Source: Aricia agestis (Eukaryota > Arthropoda > Insecta > Lepidoptera > Lycaenidae). From it: DNA of 64,000 nucleotides. The notes beneath the pieces are model-generated. The model was not told the DNA's origin, made no database searches, and was given only the letters and a program-made list of their open reading frames with translations. The stretch covers positions 5,796,001-5,860,000 of the forward strand of contig NC_056428.1 of the NCBI RefSeq assembly GCF_905147365.1. The letters run 5' to 3'. A program made the translations under genes and the position numbers. Shown piece after piece: positions 24,590-35,435 of this stretch (position 1 is the first letter of the stretch; each line of letters opens with the position of its first letter).

Positions 24590-24985
24590 CAAAAACTGTC
24601 TCTGTCATTTCCCATGCACCTTACAACATATTTCATCTAAATCGATTCAGTCGTTTCAGCGTGAGAAAGTTACAGGCAGATTGATATTTTCACATTTATA
24701 ATATTAGTAAATAATATTAAGAAACTAGCTGTTGCCCGCGACTTCGTCCGCGTCAGCAAAATGTGATAACAAATATAATAAAAAACAGAGAAAAAATCCC
24801 CTTTTTAAGGTTCCTTTATAAAAAAAGTAAAATATATCCTCCTCCTTTTCGGAAGTCGGTTAAAAAGTAGCCTAAGTTATTCCTTACTACATCAGCTATG
24901 TGCCTAAAAAAGTCCCGTCAAAATCGCTCCAGCCATTTCAGAGATTAGCCGGAACAAACAGACAGACAGACAGACATACAGACAA
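24590..24985 (+). repeat. E-like and D-type retroposon tails
   Basis: 24590-24720 carries an E-like end (aaatcgattcagtcgtttca, tttataatattagtaa). 24725-24985 is a D-type tail beginning ctagctgttgcccgcgactt and ending in a cagacagacagac run. A second D-type copy is at 41935-42175. Confidence 0.5.
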
Positions 24986-25783
24986 AAATTGTAAAAAATG
25001 TTGTTTTGGTGTCTGTACTCTATATACATTCATATGTATTTAGTAAAAAACGGTTCTTTCAATATTACAAACAGACACTCCAATTTTATTTATATGTATG
25101 TATGTATCTATAGATGTATAGATATCAACGCAAAAATGTTGCAAAGACTAAAAATCTTGTCCGTGGCATACAATTGTATTCCAGGGGTGTTGTTTCAATC
25201 GAATACAAATTGTATTTTACGTCCTATTGGTGTGTAATGACAATGACACTTAGCTCTCAGAATGGAGATTGATGATGAAAAAACGCAAATACTAAACGTT
25301 TTCGCTCATCATACTAAAACCGAAACAAAATGTACAATTTCGCCATATTGTTATCGAAGTATGAACTGAAATTACAGTTCATCTGTACTGATTCTGTTAT
25401 TTAAATCTAACGATAAACGATAATGCCGATTTTGCCTGAACCCTAACTATAGAACAATACTAATCGAATAATACTCGGAACAATCAAATAATATTTGATT
25501 CCGCGAAGATTTCCGAAAAAAAATTATCGGAAACTTAAAATGTATCCGATATTTTATCTACGTGAAACTATGAAATGAAATAGACTATGTACGGTTTTTA
25601 GTGTTTAACCCTCTAGTGATTTTTATAATTGTGTTAGAATATTGTGTTCATAAGTTAGTTAATTAGTAAAGATTACTCGATTACATCTTACGATCACACT
25701 CCCGAAGTTGCATTGCATGGCGACCCTGCCAGTGCTGCCTCGTTGCAACGTTGCGCAGGACGTACCCCTACGTTGTACGTGTA
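24986..25783. other. Intronic sequence, nothing identified
   Basis: A short tatgtatgtatgtatc microsatellite lies at about 25090-25110. There is nothing else. Confidence 0.45.
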
Positions 25784-26100
25784 TTTTTTTTTTTATGAAA
25801 TAAGGGGGCAAACGAGCAAACGGGTCACCTGATGACTTCCGTCGCCCATGGACACTCACAGCATCAGAGGAGCTGCAGTTGCGTTGCCGGCCTTTTAAGA
25901 GGGAATAAGGTAATAAGGTAGGGAAGGGAAGGGAATAGGGGAGGGTAGGGAAGGGAATAGTGCAGGGATTGGGCCTCCGGTAAACTCACTCACTCAGCGA
26001 AACACAGCGCAAGCGCTGTTTCACGCCGGTTTTCTGTGAGAACGTGGTATTCCTCCGGTCGAGCCGGCCCATTCGTGCCGAAGCATGGCTCTCCCACGTT
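25784..26100 (-). mobile_element. SINE-A copy 2
   Basis: Nearly full-length reversed copy, from poly(T) to gctctcccacgtt, with an 8-base deletion in the ggaaagcaa region and a shortened purine tract. It has no clear target duplication. Confidence 0.88.
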
Positions 26101-26640
26101 TAAAATATGTAATGTGTATATTCCCTATATAGTCTTGTGTTTTAAAATTAATTTCAACTTGTTTCGATGCTTCTTGCGATGATGATCTTCGTATTAATAC
26201 ACGTCAAAAAAAATATAAACGCCAAAGCAACATGAAATGCGATAGTGGCCATAACTCTTAAAATTAGTCGTTTGACGTTCGTTTAATTGCTAGAGTATAG
26301 ACTATAAAATGATTAATATTATTAATCTAATGTTTCATAGCATCCGAACTAAATCGAAGTTGTATCGATGTTGGATTGAGATATCAGAATCGGGGCTCTG
26401 ACGACGATATTGCAGCGTTTAAGATAAACAGAAATTTTCATTTATTTCATATCTCCGTCGTTGTTTCGTTCGTATTATTGGCAATATAAAGGTATTTTAT
26501 TTCCTTTCAACTTTATACTTCAGTAGCGAGATTTTGTTCTGAAGACGGTTCGACCCGATTAAGACCGGGCTGCCAAAAATTCATATATCGTATTATCATA
26601 GCACGCTAGCCCCGCCTACACACCCCGCTATCCTTTTCTT

Positions 26641-26780
26641 TTCTTTTTTTTTATGAAATAAGGGGGCAAACGAGCAAACGGGTCACCTGATGGAAATCAA
26701 CTTCCGTCGCCCAGGACTCTCGCAGCATCAGAATAGCTGCAGGTGCGTTGCCGGCCTTTTAAGAGGGAATAGGGTAATAG
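26641..26780 (-). mobile_element. SINE-A copy 3, truncated at the purine tract
   Basis: Only the poly(T) end through ttaagagggaatagggtaat remains. It joins directly to an RTE-like LINE fragment at about 26781. Confidence 0.85.
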
Positions 26781-26785
26781 GCTCT

Positions 26786-27208
26786 TAGGCTCCGGCTACC
26801 ATTCCATGGCGGTATAACCATGACGAATTCTGGAATGCTATAAATGCCATAACTGATATTGGGCAGCAGCACTATTAGTAAAAAGCATTCCAGTCTGCGG
26901 TCACCAACCCGTTTGCCAAGCGTGGTGACTATGGCAAATTTCCCCCCTATGCAGCACAACCCAGATTTACTGCCCCCAGTTCCCGGTTGCTGCGCTATTC
27001 CTGGCCATGGTACCGGCCACGGTAACGGCGCAGCGGGGGGTGCTAAGAATCCCCGGGCGAAGGCAGGGTACCGCCACCAAAAATTAGAACTGGCTACGTA
27101 CAACGGACGCTCTCTGCGGCTGAACGAACACATTGCTGAGATGGAAGTAGAGTTAAGTCGTATTAACTGGCATATTGTGGGTCTATCGGAGCTCCGACAG
27201 AACTTTTT
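26786..27208 (+). pseudogene. RTE-like LINE fragment: start of endonuclease domain
   Basis: An open frame at 26859-27221 contains KLELATYNGRSLRLNEHIAE, then ELSRINWHIVGLSELR. This matches the opening beta-strand (here TYNGRS) and the metal-binding Glu region (GLSELR) of the apurinic-type endonuclease of RTE/CR1 LINEs. The preceding part is Pro/Gly-rich leader (PPVPGCCAIPGHGTGHGNGA). The domain stops after about 45 residues; catalytic parts further on and the reverse transcriptase are absent. It is a dead fragment. Loose matches to LINE 3' ends occur at 27755-27790 and 63820-63860. Confidence 0.75.
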
Positions 27209-27750
27209 AGTGTCAATTTAAGTATCTATTATCTTTATTAATTTTATAATATTACTGTGAAAAGAAGAGTTTGTGATAAACAAACTATAGTGAAATATGC
27301 TGTATGAATAATAAACGGTGCATATGCATAGTTGTTACCCGAAAACTAATGAAAAGGAAGGGTTATATTTGTAACTAGGTTTGCAAATAGTTCACCAACC
27401 CTGCAACTCCTCCTGCTGTTTGATTTACACCATGTGACCCGTTTATAATTATTGCATATAAAACTTTACTGAAAATTGTTTTCGGCGATTTTCCCGTTTT
27501 GTGCGGTTATTTTGTGCGATATGTCTATAGAACAAAATGGTATAATCGTTTGTGAACCGGTTATTTTGGAATGCTATTGAAAATTTAGATTGCACGGTTT
27601 TCCGCGGTACTCGAAACAAAACGTTTTTATCGGCCCGTGAATCGTTATAGTTTTTATTCGCATTGTTTTAATCATGGTCAACAACTGCAGCTTCGGAATT
27701 TCGTGGTATATTTTTTTTCACGTTTTTATTCATTTTATTTTTTTATTTAT
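27209..27750. other. Intronic sequence, nothing identified
   Basis: AT-rich, without recognised features. Confidence 0.45.
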
Positions 27751-27754
27751 TCAT

Positions 27755-27790
27755 AAGGGGAGGGGAGGCCTTTGCCCAGCAGTGGGACAC
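27755..27790 (+). repeat. RTE-like LINE 3' end fragment
   Basis: The block gaggcctttgcccagcagtg is the familiar 3' end of lepidopteran RTE-like LINEs, recalled and not searched. A similar piece occurs near the right end of the window. Confidence 0.5.
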
Positions 27791-27835
27791 AAACGGCTAA
27801 TTAGATTCGATTAGATTTATACATACAAAAAATCG

Positions 27836-28225
27836 GCCAAGTGCGAGTTGAACTCGCGCACGAATGGTGCAGTACCGTTATAGAGCAAAAATACCCCAAA
27901 AATGTGATTTTTGTATGGAATTAAATATTTATTTTATTTCAATTTTATTAATTATTAAATTACAAAAATAAATTACGAGCAATAAATAGCAAAAAAAATT
28001 ACGTTTGTTGTATGGGAGCCCCCACAGACATAAGGTGGGAGCCCACTCAGCCCCCCTTAAACATTTAAATTTATTTTGTTTTTAGTACCTACCTATTTGT
28101 TGTAATAGCGGCAACAGATATACACATTCTGTGAAAATTTCAGAAGACAGACAGATGGACAGACAGACATCGAAGTCTTAGTAATAGGGTCCCGTTTTTA
28201 CCCTTCGGGTACGGAACCCTAAAAA
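27836..28225 (+). repeat. C-type repeat, full-length copy 1
   Basis: It starts aatcggccaagtgcgagttg with actcgcgcacgaa following, contains cacgtttgttgtatgggagc-like sequence and a cagacagac run, and ends tttacccttcgggtacggaa then ccctaaaaa. The ends are partly inverted (GTTCCGTACC type). It is a common lepidopteran interspersed repeat, with other copies at 35.4 and 51.6 kb. Confidence 0.65.
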
Positions 28226-28239
28226 TGAAGTAACCTACA

Positions 28240-28475
28240 ACTAAAATATCTATACTAATATTATAATATTCTATAAAGTACATTTATTTTTGTTGTTAGT
28301 TTGATTCGTTTATCGCGTGGGAACCGTACATTTTTCCTATCCATATAATCTCCATACCTATATAGGTATATTATGTGGTGGATATATTATCCGTACCCAT
28401 AAATTTAATCAAAATCGGTTCGGGGTGTGAAGAGATGACAGACAGACCTGCGCATTTATAATATTAATATGGATG
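28240..28475 (+). repeat. E-type retroposon tail
   Basis: It contains tgggaaccgtacatttttcc, aatttaatcaaaatcggttc, a gacagacag run and catttataatattaatatgg. Confidence 0.55.
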
Positions 28476-28826
28476 CAGTTGGACAGGGGAAGCTCTGTCA
28501 ATTCTCTAAAGTCTAAATATATACTGTTGACTGCTGATCATTTCTCATTCCATCTCATTTAATAATTCGAATAAGAGAGCGATAACAATAATATGTAAGT
28601 ATGTTCAACAATTAACTGGCGCAAGCCCTCAACGATCTCGCTGGTCACCTGATTGGATGTGAATGCCCATAAAACCCGCACCATAATATTATAAAGGTCA
28701 TACATAAATTACTTCTGGACACTTTGATCCTTCACGATCCTTCTCAAAGATGCTCACATTTGTAACCCCTTCTCGTTGCGTCACGGAGGTAAGTGACGTA
28801 ACGGAATTTTCAGCGTCATGATTTTT

Positions 28827-29542
28827 AAGGCTGTCACAGACAGAGCAGGTAATGTATAAATGTACATTACATCCCGGGATGTATATCTTTACATTATATT
28901 AATGTATCACACACACAACAGGTAATGTAATGTATCTTTCCCTACATTTCAATGGTAGCCGCCCCGCTTGACGCACATTTCAGCTGCTGAGGTGTTATAC
29001 AGGCTGTTCTTATTTTTAATGTTGTAATACTATGGCCAATCGAGTTACTTGCTATTAGTTTTACTAGATAGTTCATCAGAAGATGATTCGGTTTGTAATT
29101 GTGATGCGCGCATTGTTACATATTGTGCCAAAAACAGAACGATGTGGATTTAAGATATTTGTTGAAAATATAGGCTCTGGGGAACAGGCTGCCTGCAGTA
29201 CCTGCTGTGAAGTGCTGTGCTAGGGTGGCAACTGGCAACACTGTGTGTATCTGTCTATCATACACATATAATATAATCACAGACATTTTTGAACATCCTA
29301 TGAAGAGAAGAGATGTATAGTAATATACAGAAATATATTAAGATGTATTGAGATGTATTTAGATGTATCAAAATATAAATGTATATTTTCATATAGCTCT
29401 GTATATTAAGATACGAAGATGTAAAAATATACATTATAGCTGTTGTGTGTGGTCTCCTGACGATTTCTGTAGAAAGATGTATCGAGATGTATCGTGCTAT
29501 AATATACATCTTTACATTACCTGCTCTGTCTGTGACAACCTT
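28827..29542. mobile_element. 716-base DNA element with 30-base inverted ends
   Basis: The left end AAGGCTGTCACAGACAGAGC, continuing AGGTAATGTA, and the right end (its reverse complement with one mismatch) bound a non-coding interior. The interior is made of gatgtat and gtaatgtaaaga motif repeats. It is a non-autonomous DNA transposon by structure; I cannot assign the superfamily. Confidence 0.75.
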
Positions 29543-29744
29543 TACTTTCTCAAAACTTGATAGCTAGGAGGATGTGTATTTGACATCTTAATATCTAAGT
29601 TAGAATTTCTTCTCAAGATTTCGCCTACTGATTATTATTGGCCTATTGGCCGAAAGTGGCCGAGGCCACTTCGGTTGTACATCAATCATTGCACTGATAA
29701 TAATAATTAATAATAATCCATACCAAATTTTTATAATACGAAAG

Positions 29745-29925
29745 TGTTCCTCCTCACGCTTAAATCGCTAAACCGATTTTGATGAAATTTGGTATGCAGA
29801 TACTACGAGTCCCGGGAAAGGACATAGGATAGTTTTTGTCGCAAAAATATACAGTTCCTTCGCCATAAACGTCTTTCGTCGCAATCGAAGTTGCTAGCGT
29901 CATCTAGTGTACTTTAAATATAATT
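29745..29925 (-). repeat. E-type retroposon tail
   Basis: A reversed copy with gctaaaccgattttgatgaa and agatactacgagtcccggga. Confidence 0.55.
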
Positions 29926-29953
29926 ATTTTAGTAGGTTGGCGAAATATAATAC

Positions 29954-30536
29954 AATATCGTGACGAAATAGCTAGAAGTATTCTCATTAATATCATGTAT
30001 TTATTTTCATAGTAGTACTCTCATTCAATATTCAAGTATTCTCATTCAATTCATTCAATATCGTGACGAAATAGCTAGAAGTATTCTCATTAATATCATG
30101 TATTTATTTTCATAGTAGTACTCTCATTCAATATTCAAGTATTCTCATTCAATTCATTCAATATCGTGACGAAATAGCTAGAAGTATTCTCATTAATATC
30201 ATGTATTTATTTTCATAGTAGTACTCTCATTCAATATTCAAGTATTCTCATTCAATTCATTCAATATCGTGACGAAATAGCTAGAAGTATTCTCATTAAT
30301 ATCATGTATTTACGTAGTATTTTCATAGTAGTATTCTCATTCAATATTCAAGTATTCTCATTCAATTCATTCAATATCGTGACGAAATAGCTAGAAGTAT
30401 TCTCATTAATATCATGTATTTACGTAGTATTCTCATAGTAGTATTCTCATTCAATATTCAAGTATTCTCATTCAATTCATTCAATATCGTGACGAAATAG
30501 CTAGAAGTATTCTCATTAATATCATGTATTTACGCA
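29954..30536. repeat. Minisatellite, 103/110-base unit, about 5.5 copies
   Basis: The start motif aatatcgtgacgaaatagct occurs at 29954, 30057, 30160, 30263, 30373 and 30483. Spacing is 103 bases three times, then 110 bases twice. The longer variant has gained a tacgtag-type insertion after catgtattt. Each unit itself contains the sub-repeat tattctcattcaa. The array ends at catgtatttacgc. Confidence 0.95.
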
Positions 30537-30751
30537 TATTGCCAATCTATTCCCCGCTACTTAATACTTATTTGGCATTCTAATCCATGCTATTTCGTCT
30601 ATCGTCTTTATACGTGGACACGATTTCGGTTTATGGGTAATTCGGGATAATTTTGCTTTACGATTTTGCACAAATCGGACGTAAAGTCGGGTTTACGATT
30701 GTGATTTGCTTTTACTTTCAATGTTTATGTCTCCTTCATCATCAGTATAAT

Positions 30752-30912
30752 GTACTATCAGAGAAGTTGATTCCTAAGCAGATAGGACGTACGTAGTTTG
30801 GTCGCGTTACCTCAAACCCAGCCGACAGATCACAATTAAAATTGAATTAACATGATCCGACCAAATGACGTTGGTCTGTCAACTGCCTAGGAATCAATTT
30901 CTTTGATGGTAC
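30752..30912. mobile_element. MITE with GTACTATCAGAGAAGTTGATTC ends, copy 2
   Basis: It is 161 bases. The inverted ends are AGAAGTTGATTCCTAAGCAG and its counterpart CTGCCTAGGAATCAATTTC. It is related to 13600-13761 and inverted internally relative to it. Confidence 0.75.
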
Positions 30913-31109
30913 TATAATAAAATGTATAGTGTACTAAACACAGCATACTGATGATACAAATTAATTTAGGATTTTGTTCCTCGCCAGGAAAAACGAAACA
31001 TACACCCTGTAAGTGCCGTTTTTCCTGGCGAGTTCGACTTCCCATGAACTCTTAACATTTGGTACGAAGCAACGTCTAGAACACAGGCCAGATAAAGGAA
31101 AAAATCGTA

Positions 31110-31431
31110 TTTTTTTTTAATGAAATAAGGGGGCAAACGAGCAAACGGGTCTCCTGATGGAAAGCAACTTCCGTCGCCCATGGACACATGGCAGCATCAG
31201 AAGAGCTGCAGGTGCGTTGCCGGCCTTTTAAGAGGGAATAGGATAATAGGGGAGGGTAGGGATGGGAAGGGTAGGGAAAAGGGGAGGATACGGAAGGGAA
31301 TTGGGCCTCCGGTAAACTCACTCACTCGGCGAAACACAGCGCAAGCACTGTTTCACGCCGGTTTTCTGTGAGAACGTGGTATTTCTCCGGTCGAGCCGGC
31401 CCATTCGTGCCGAAGCATGGCTCTCCCACGT
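31110..31431 (-). mobile_element. SINE-A copy 4, full length with target duplication
   Basis: A complete reversed copy. The flanking direct repeat AAATCGTAT (31103-31111 and 31434-31442) shows it was inserted by target-primed retroposition. Confidence 0.93.
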
Positions 31432-31885
31432 ATAAATCGTATATTTTTTGTCATAGCATATTCCGTATGTCAAATTCATATCACATATTTATACGTAAAG
31501 TGTAAACGGTACCTACGTTGGGTATTATTTTTACTTTAGTTTTCACTCGTTATCAAACTGATTAGTGATTTTCCTTTTTTTCCATTCGTCACCAAAAACC
31601 GTTTGATTTTATCAATTTCGTTGGAAAATAAATTAAAATTGCTTTAGTAAAGAAAATTGTCGTTTTCCCAATTAAAAAAGTTGAAGTTAATTTCTGTAAG
31701 ATCATTTGTCAGAATGTTCTGGAAACGTGATAATATAATAAAACTTATCGAACAGACGAAATCGTGACTCTGTAATTTGCCGATTGTGGAAAAACATCAC
31801 GACAAGCATATTGGCCATATAACATATTTGTCTCGTTTCCTCGTGCTTGGAGCATATTGCCATCTCAGTCAAACTCTACTTTTAA
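31432..31885. other. Intronic sequence, nothing identified
   Basis: AT-rich, with no recognised features. Confidence 0.45.
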
Positions 31886-32257
31886 CCCGGCGTCATGGGG
31901 GCAGAAAAGTGTTACACGGACGTTGGAGTGGGTCTCACATACCCGTGTCTTAGATATCAAAATTAGTCTAACCTTTTATAAGAATCAATTTATTTTATAT
32001 GTTTATATTAAGTTCAATGTGTATTTATATGAATTAATGAAACATAAATATATTATATAATTTTTAACCATATTTAATAGAGATTTAAAAAAAGAACGAC
32101 AAAAATCAACAACATATTTCTCCTCTACTTAAATGTTAGTCTATTACTAATTAACAATCAGTTTTAATTTTTTAATGTCACTTGTACAATAAGTGCCATT
32201 TTACTAAAAATAAAGAATACTAAAATATTTTTATAAAAAATTAACAAATAATCACAT

Positions 32258-33204
32258 CTAATCATTATCTTTGGTGCAATCAGCACAGAAAGGTACAACA
32301 ATATGTTCTAAGCAAATGTGTTTGGTGCAAGTTGCAACTTTCGCAAATGAAATAATTCGTTTTACGGTCTTTTTTGGCTGGACAGTCTTGGCATCTTTTG
32401 CGAATATTCGGCTTCTTTGTCGGAGGTTCCCCTGATGATTCACCAAGAAATTTTTCAATAGGCGTCTTGTACCAAATGGGGATTGTCCATTTTTTTTAAT
32501 TTTGCTCATTACAAAAACATTTCGAGGAATAAGGTCAGTGATCGTTTTTCTGTATATAAACGAAAAAAATAACTAATGGGTAGTTACTTATATTTTTGAA
32601 CAAATACGTTTAACCTTTGTTTGACCTTCAATGGCGTTAAATTAGCAATAAATTCGACCAACATTACGTTTCGAACTTTTTTTAAGCTTCTCGTATCAGC
32701 TTTCACACAATGAGAACTTGCATTTGACGAACCAGCCATTATAAATAAGATTAAAAGGAAATTTAAAACATATACAGAGGTCAATTGGCGGCCGATGATG
32801 ACGTCAGAGCGAAACTTTAAAAATTTATTGAGAAAAAACTAGCCAATGAATTTCAAAATTATTTAATTTATATTCTTAAAATACCCTATTTTAACGAAAA
32901 AAAATATAAAAAGTAAATGTGATTTTTTTTGGACAATGCCCATTGTACCGTCTTTGCCACGAACTAGCCGATTCAGATACAGTACAATGCTCTTCCGACA
33001 ATCGATTTCTAAGACAGTGGAATATCATCATCGCCAGAGATATCTTGCTCTGCGTCACTAGAATTCCTACGTTTACTCAAGAGATCTTCTTCTTCGCATA
33101 TTTCCTGGTCTGACGAGGTAAAATCAGAGTCCGAGTTCCGACTCTTGTAAAATTGAAAAAATGGGTTGTCGTTCTGCCTCTTCTCGATCCATTTTGAGAT
33201 CCAT
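32258..33204 (-). pseudogene. PiggyBac-like transposase remnant
   Basis: The N-terminal part begins at the ATG at 33204 or 33192 (MDREEAERQPIFSILQESE), is frameshifted into NSDSDFTSSDQEICEEEDLL, and shortly reads GKDGT, a family-typical motif. The C-terminal part reads KTPIEKFLGESSGEPPTKKP, then RCQDCPAKK, then after a frameshift CTKHICLEHIVVPFCADC. That last pattern (CxxC ... CxxHxCxEH ... CxxC) is the cross-brace zinc domain that ends piggyBac transposases. The DDE catalytic core is missing between these parts. The protein cannot be functional. Confidence 0.8.
32474..32942 (-). mobile_element. Unit U, copy 2, nested in the piggyBac-like element
   Basis: A 469-base unit lies between direct repeats TTGTACC (32467-32473 and 32943-32949). 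It has imperfect inverted ends, ATGGGGATTGTCCATTTTTT on the left and TTTTTTTTGGACAATGCCCA on the right. Its minus strand carries a 51-codon open frame at 32584-32739 beginning MAGSSNASSHCVKADTRSLK, preceded by a GACGTCATCATCGG-type upstream region. The related copy is at 12505-12907. It could be a non-autonomous DNA transposon with a first exon. Alternatively the open frame is a remnant of the piggyBac reading frame itself; I see a weak resemblance to the region before its zinc domain. Confidence 0.6.
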
Positions 33205-33734
33205 ATTAAGATCACCGATGATCACGACAACAACAGAATAACAATAGATTTCCAAGAATCCACGATCGAAGATTAAAGTACTTCAAGTACCTACAAAAAA
33301 CACAAAAAAGTAATTAAGTAAGTACCTACAAAAAATATAATAAATTTTACTATAAATTATCTAATTCCATTGTAAAACACAACAAAAATACAAAAAAAAT
33401 GTTAAAAACACTGATAATTATCACAATAATGTCTGCGTAAGATGTCCCGAAATTGTTACACTGACTGCGGGGATGGGTCTCACATACCTTATGCAACTTT
33501 GGGCCCCTGTTACTACCGCTGCGGCCGACGCAGGACTAACGCGTTACCTGTGACTTATAGACCAACTCAACAGCTCTAGCTATTGAGAAATTTGGACACG
33601 CCGAACTCATGGTAACCGAATTACAAGTGAAATAAAAAGTGATGGGTCTCACAGACCCAACCCCCATGACGCCGGGCAAACCACCTTATTAACGAAATGT
33701 TTATCTACAAGGGCTGTTCTCTATGTATCTCTTC

Positions 33735-33896
33735 TATGTCTGAAATATTAGAAACTAGATGACCAAAATTTGTTTATCACGCGGTGACCGTACAATTTTT
33801 CGGGATAAGTATGTATCCTATGTCCATTCCCGGGAAACAAAGCTACATACCTAGCAAAGTCGGTTCCGCGGTTTGAGCGGGAACAGGTAACACACA
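33735..33896 (+). repeat. E-type retroposon tail, split by a SINE-A
   Basis: tgaccgtacaatttttcggg to ggttccgcggtttgagcggg, then gtaacacac. The remaining part (gacagacagacacacttttg) follows the SINE at 34226-34262, so the SINE inserted into this older copy. Confidence 0.65.
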
Positions 33897-34225
33897 TGTG
33901 GGAGAGCCATGCTTCGGCACGAATGGGCCGGCTCGACCGGAGAAATACCACGTTCTCACAGAAAACCAGCGTGAAACAGCGTTTGCGCTGTGTTTCGCTG
34001 AGTGAGTGAGTTTACCGGAGGCCCAATCCCCTACCCTATTCCCTTCCCTACCCTCCCCTATTCCCTTTCCTTCCCTACCCTCCCCTATTACCCTAATCCC
34101 TCTTAAAAGGCCGGCAACGCACCTGCAGCTCTTCTGATGCTGCGAGTGTCCATGGGCGACGGAAGTTGCTTTCCATCAGGCGACCCGTTTGCTCGTTTTC
34201 CCCCTTATTCCATTAAAAAAAAAGA
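33897..34225 (+). mobile_element. SINE-A copy 5, full length, nested in an E-type repeat
   Basis: A complete sense-orientation copy from tgtgggagagccatgcttcg to poly(A). A short acacac repeat on both sides is compatible with a target duplication inside the host acagacagacacac run. Confidence 0.92.
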
Positions 34226-34405
34226 CAGACAGACACACTTTTGCATTACAATTTTAGTATGTCAGTCACATAACATACAAAGACACCGAACTTTGAATAA
34301 TTACACACTGTGAACATATTTGCTGGCGAGAGGAAAATAACATCAGAGGATTTTCAAGTGTGACTGTTGTTACAGTGGCAATTGCTCACCATGAGGTAGT
34401 CGGAT

Positions 34406-34559
34406 CAGCCCTACTAGACAAGTGGCAAGCGTTTATCGTATTACGTCAACAAAGTGTATGCGATTTGACATAAGTCATCGCTTCGCGAATACTAATGTCA
34501 AGTCCCATACATTTTGTTGGCGTTTACGATAATCGCTTGACACTTGTCTACTAGGGCTG
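34406..34559. mobile_element. MITE with CAGCCCTACTAGACAAGTG ends
   Basis: The 154-base element has inverted ends of about 50 bases: CAGCCCTACTAGACAAGTGG on the left and CACTTGTCTACTAGGGCTG on the right, with GTTTATCGTATTACGTCAAC against TTGGCGTTTACGATAATC inside. I could not define the target duplication. CAG...CTG tips are hAT-like. Confidence 0.7.
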
Positions 34560-34561
34560 CT

Positions 34562-35435
34562 CGATTTCTGGCCCATTTCATCAGATACCTCAACAAACGA
34601 ATAAATCTAAATGTTAGTGAAACTTAATCTTGATTTAGTATGATCTTGATATGTTAGTGAAAATGTAGGCGTGTAGAGGCGTGTTCTGTTTATCTCAGCG
34701 TTTGAGATATCTAGAGCTCTCACTTATGTTCAAACACAACCAAAAAGAACCACGTTTGGGTTTAAACGCCAGCAAGCGGTCTTGCTTAGCCATTATAGCC
34801 AAGTTGACGTCTGCGGGTTGACGCCTTGTTGATTGGCAGTCGCCTTGGATTGTTAAATATCCTGTCTTAGAAAGAGCATAAACTTTAAGGGTTAAATAAA
34901 ATTCATAATTTGATTGCCATTGGCATATTATTCATGATGCTCCCATACCAGCTTACTAAAGTGTATCTAGTTTTTATTATTCGTAGCGTGTAGCACATAA
35001 TAATATTATATAGTCTCTCACTATCTATCGACGTCGGTGGTTATCTATCAGGGCAACGTGAAGAGGAGCCTTAGCACATACTAACAATCTACTAGAACAG
35101 AGCATTTTGGCTAATAAAATAAGAAGCCAAAAACTTGACCTCTATACCCATAAAAACTTTTAACTCGAACTTACTACTTTAGAAAAGTAATTTTAAGATA
35201 CTTTCAGAGATAACAGCCATTTTTTATCTTAACTCAACTACTTGGCAAGAGGAGTAAATTTTTTATAGCTCTTCGACATAAAATTTTACATTTCAAGAAA
35301 ATACGGAATCCACAAGCTTTGAGAGTAGTTTCAACAATAATTTGTGGTAGACTGACTTGGGAACATTTGCACCAATCTAGGTTAAAATTAACCCTTTGTT
35401 TTAGCCATCATATAAATTATGAGAATTATTATGGT
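34562..35435. other. Intronic sequence, nothing identified
   Basis: No gene or shared repeat seen. Confidence 0.45.

Larger units (their letters stand above)
31886..33676 (-). mobile_element. PiggyBac-like element, internally deleted and degenerate
   Basis: The termini CCCGGCGTCATGGGGG (left, after TTAA at 31882-31885) and CCCCCATGACGCCGGG (right) are perfect inverted repeats. Each is followed inward by a GGGTCTCACA-type motif. The right flank reads CAAA instead of TTAA, so the duplication has decayed or the right side is rearranged. The interior encodes, on the minus strand, remnants of a transposase N-terminus and of the cysteine-rich C-terminus, but not the central catalytic region. Another unit (32474-32942) is nested in it. 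It is 1791 bases long, where intact relatives are usually 2-3 kb. Confidence 0.85.

Noticed and set aside
25659..25859. Open frames ending GDPFARLPPYFIKKK, seen at several places
   Set aside because: They are translations of the poly(A) end of SINE-A in one orientation, recurring wherever the SINE occurs.
26859..27221. Host gene with an endonuclease-like start
   Set aside because: The endonuclease-type sequence is typical of RTE LINEs and ends abruptly, so it is a transposon fragment.
29954..30536. Regular repeat array, CRISPR-like at first glance
   Set aside because: The whole 103/110-base unit is repeated with no unique spacers, so it is a minisatellite in a eukaryotic genome.
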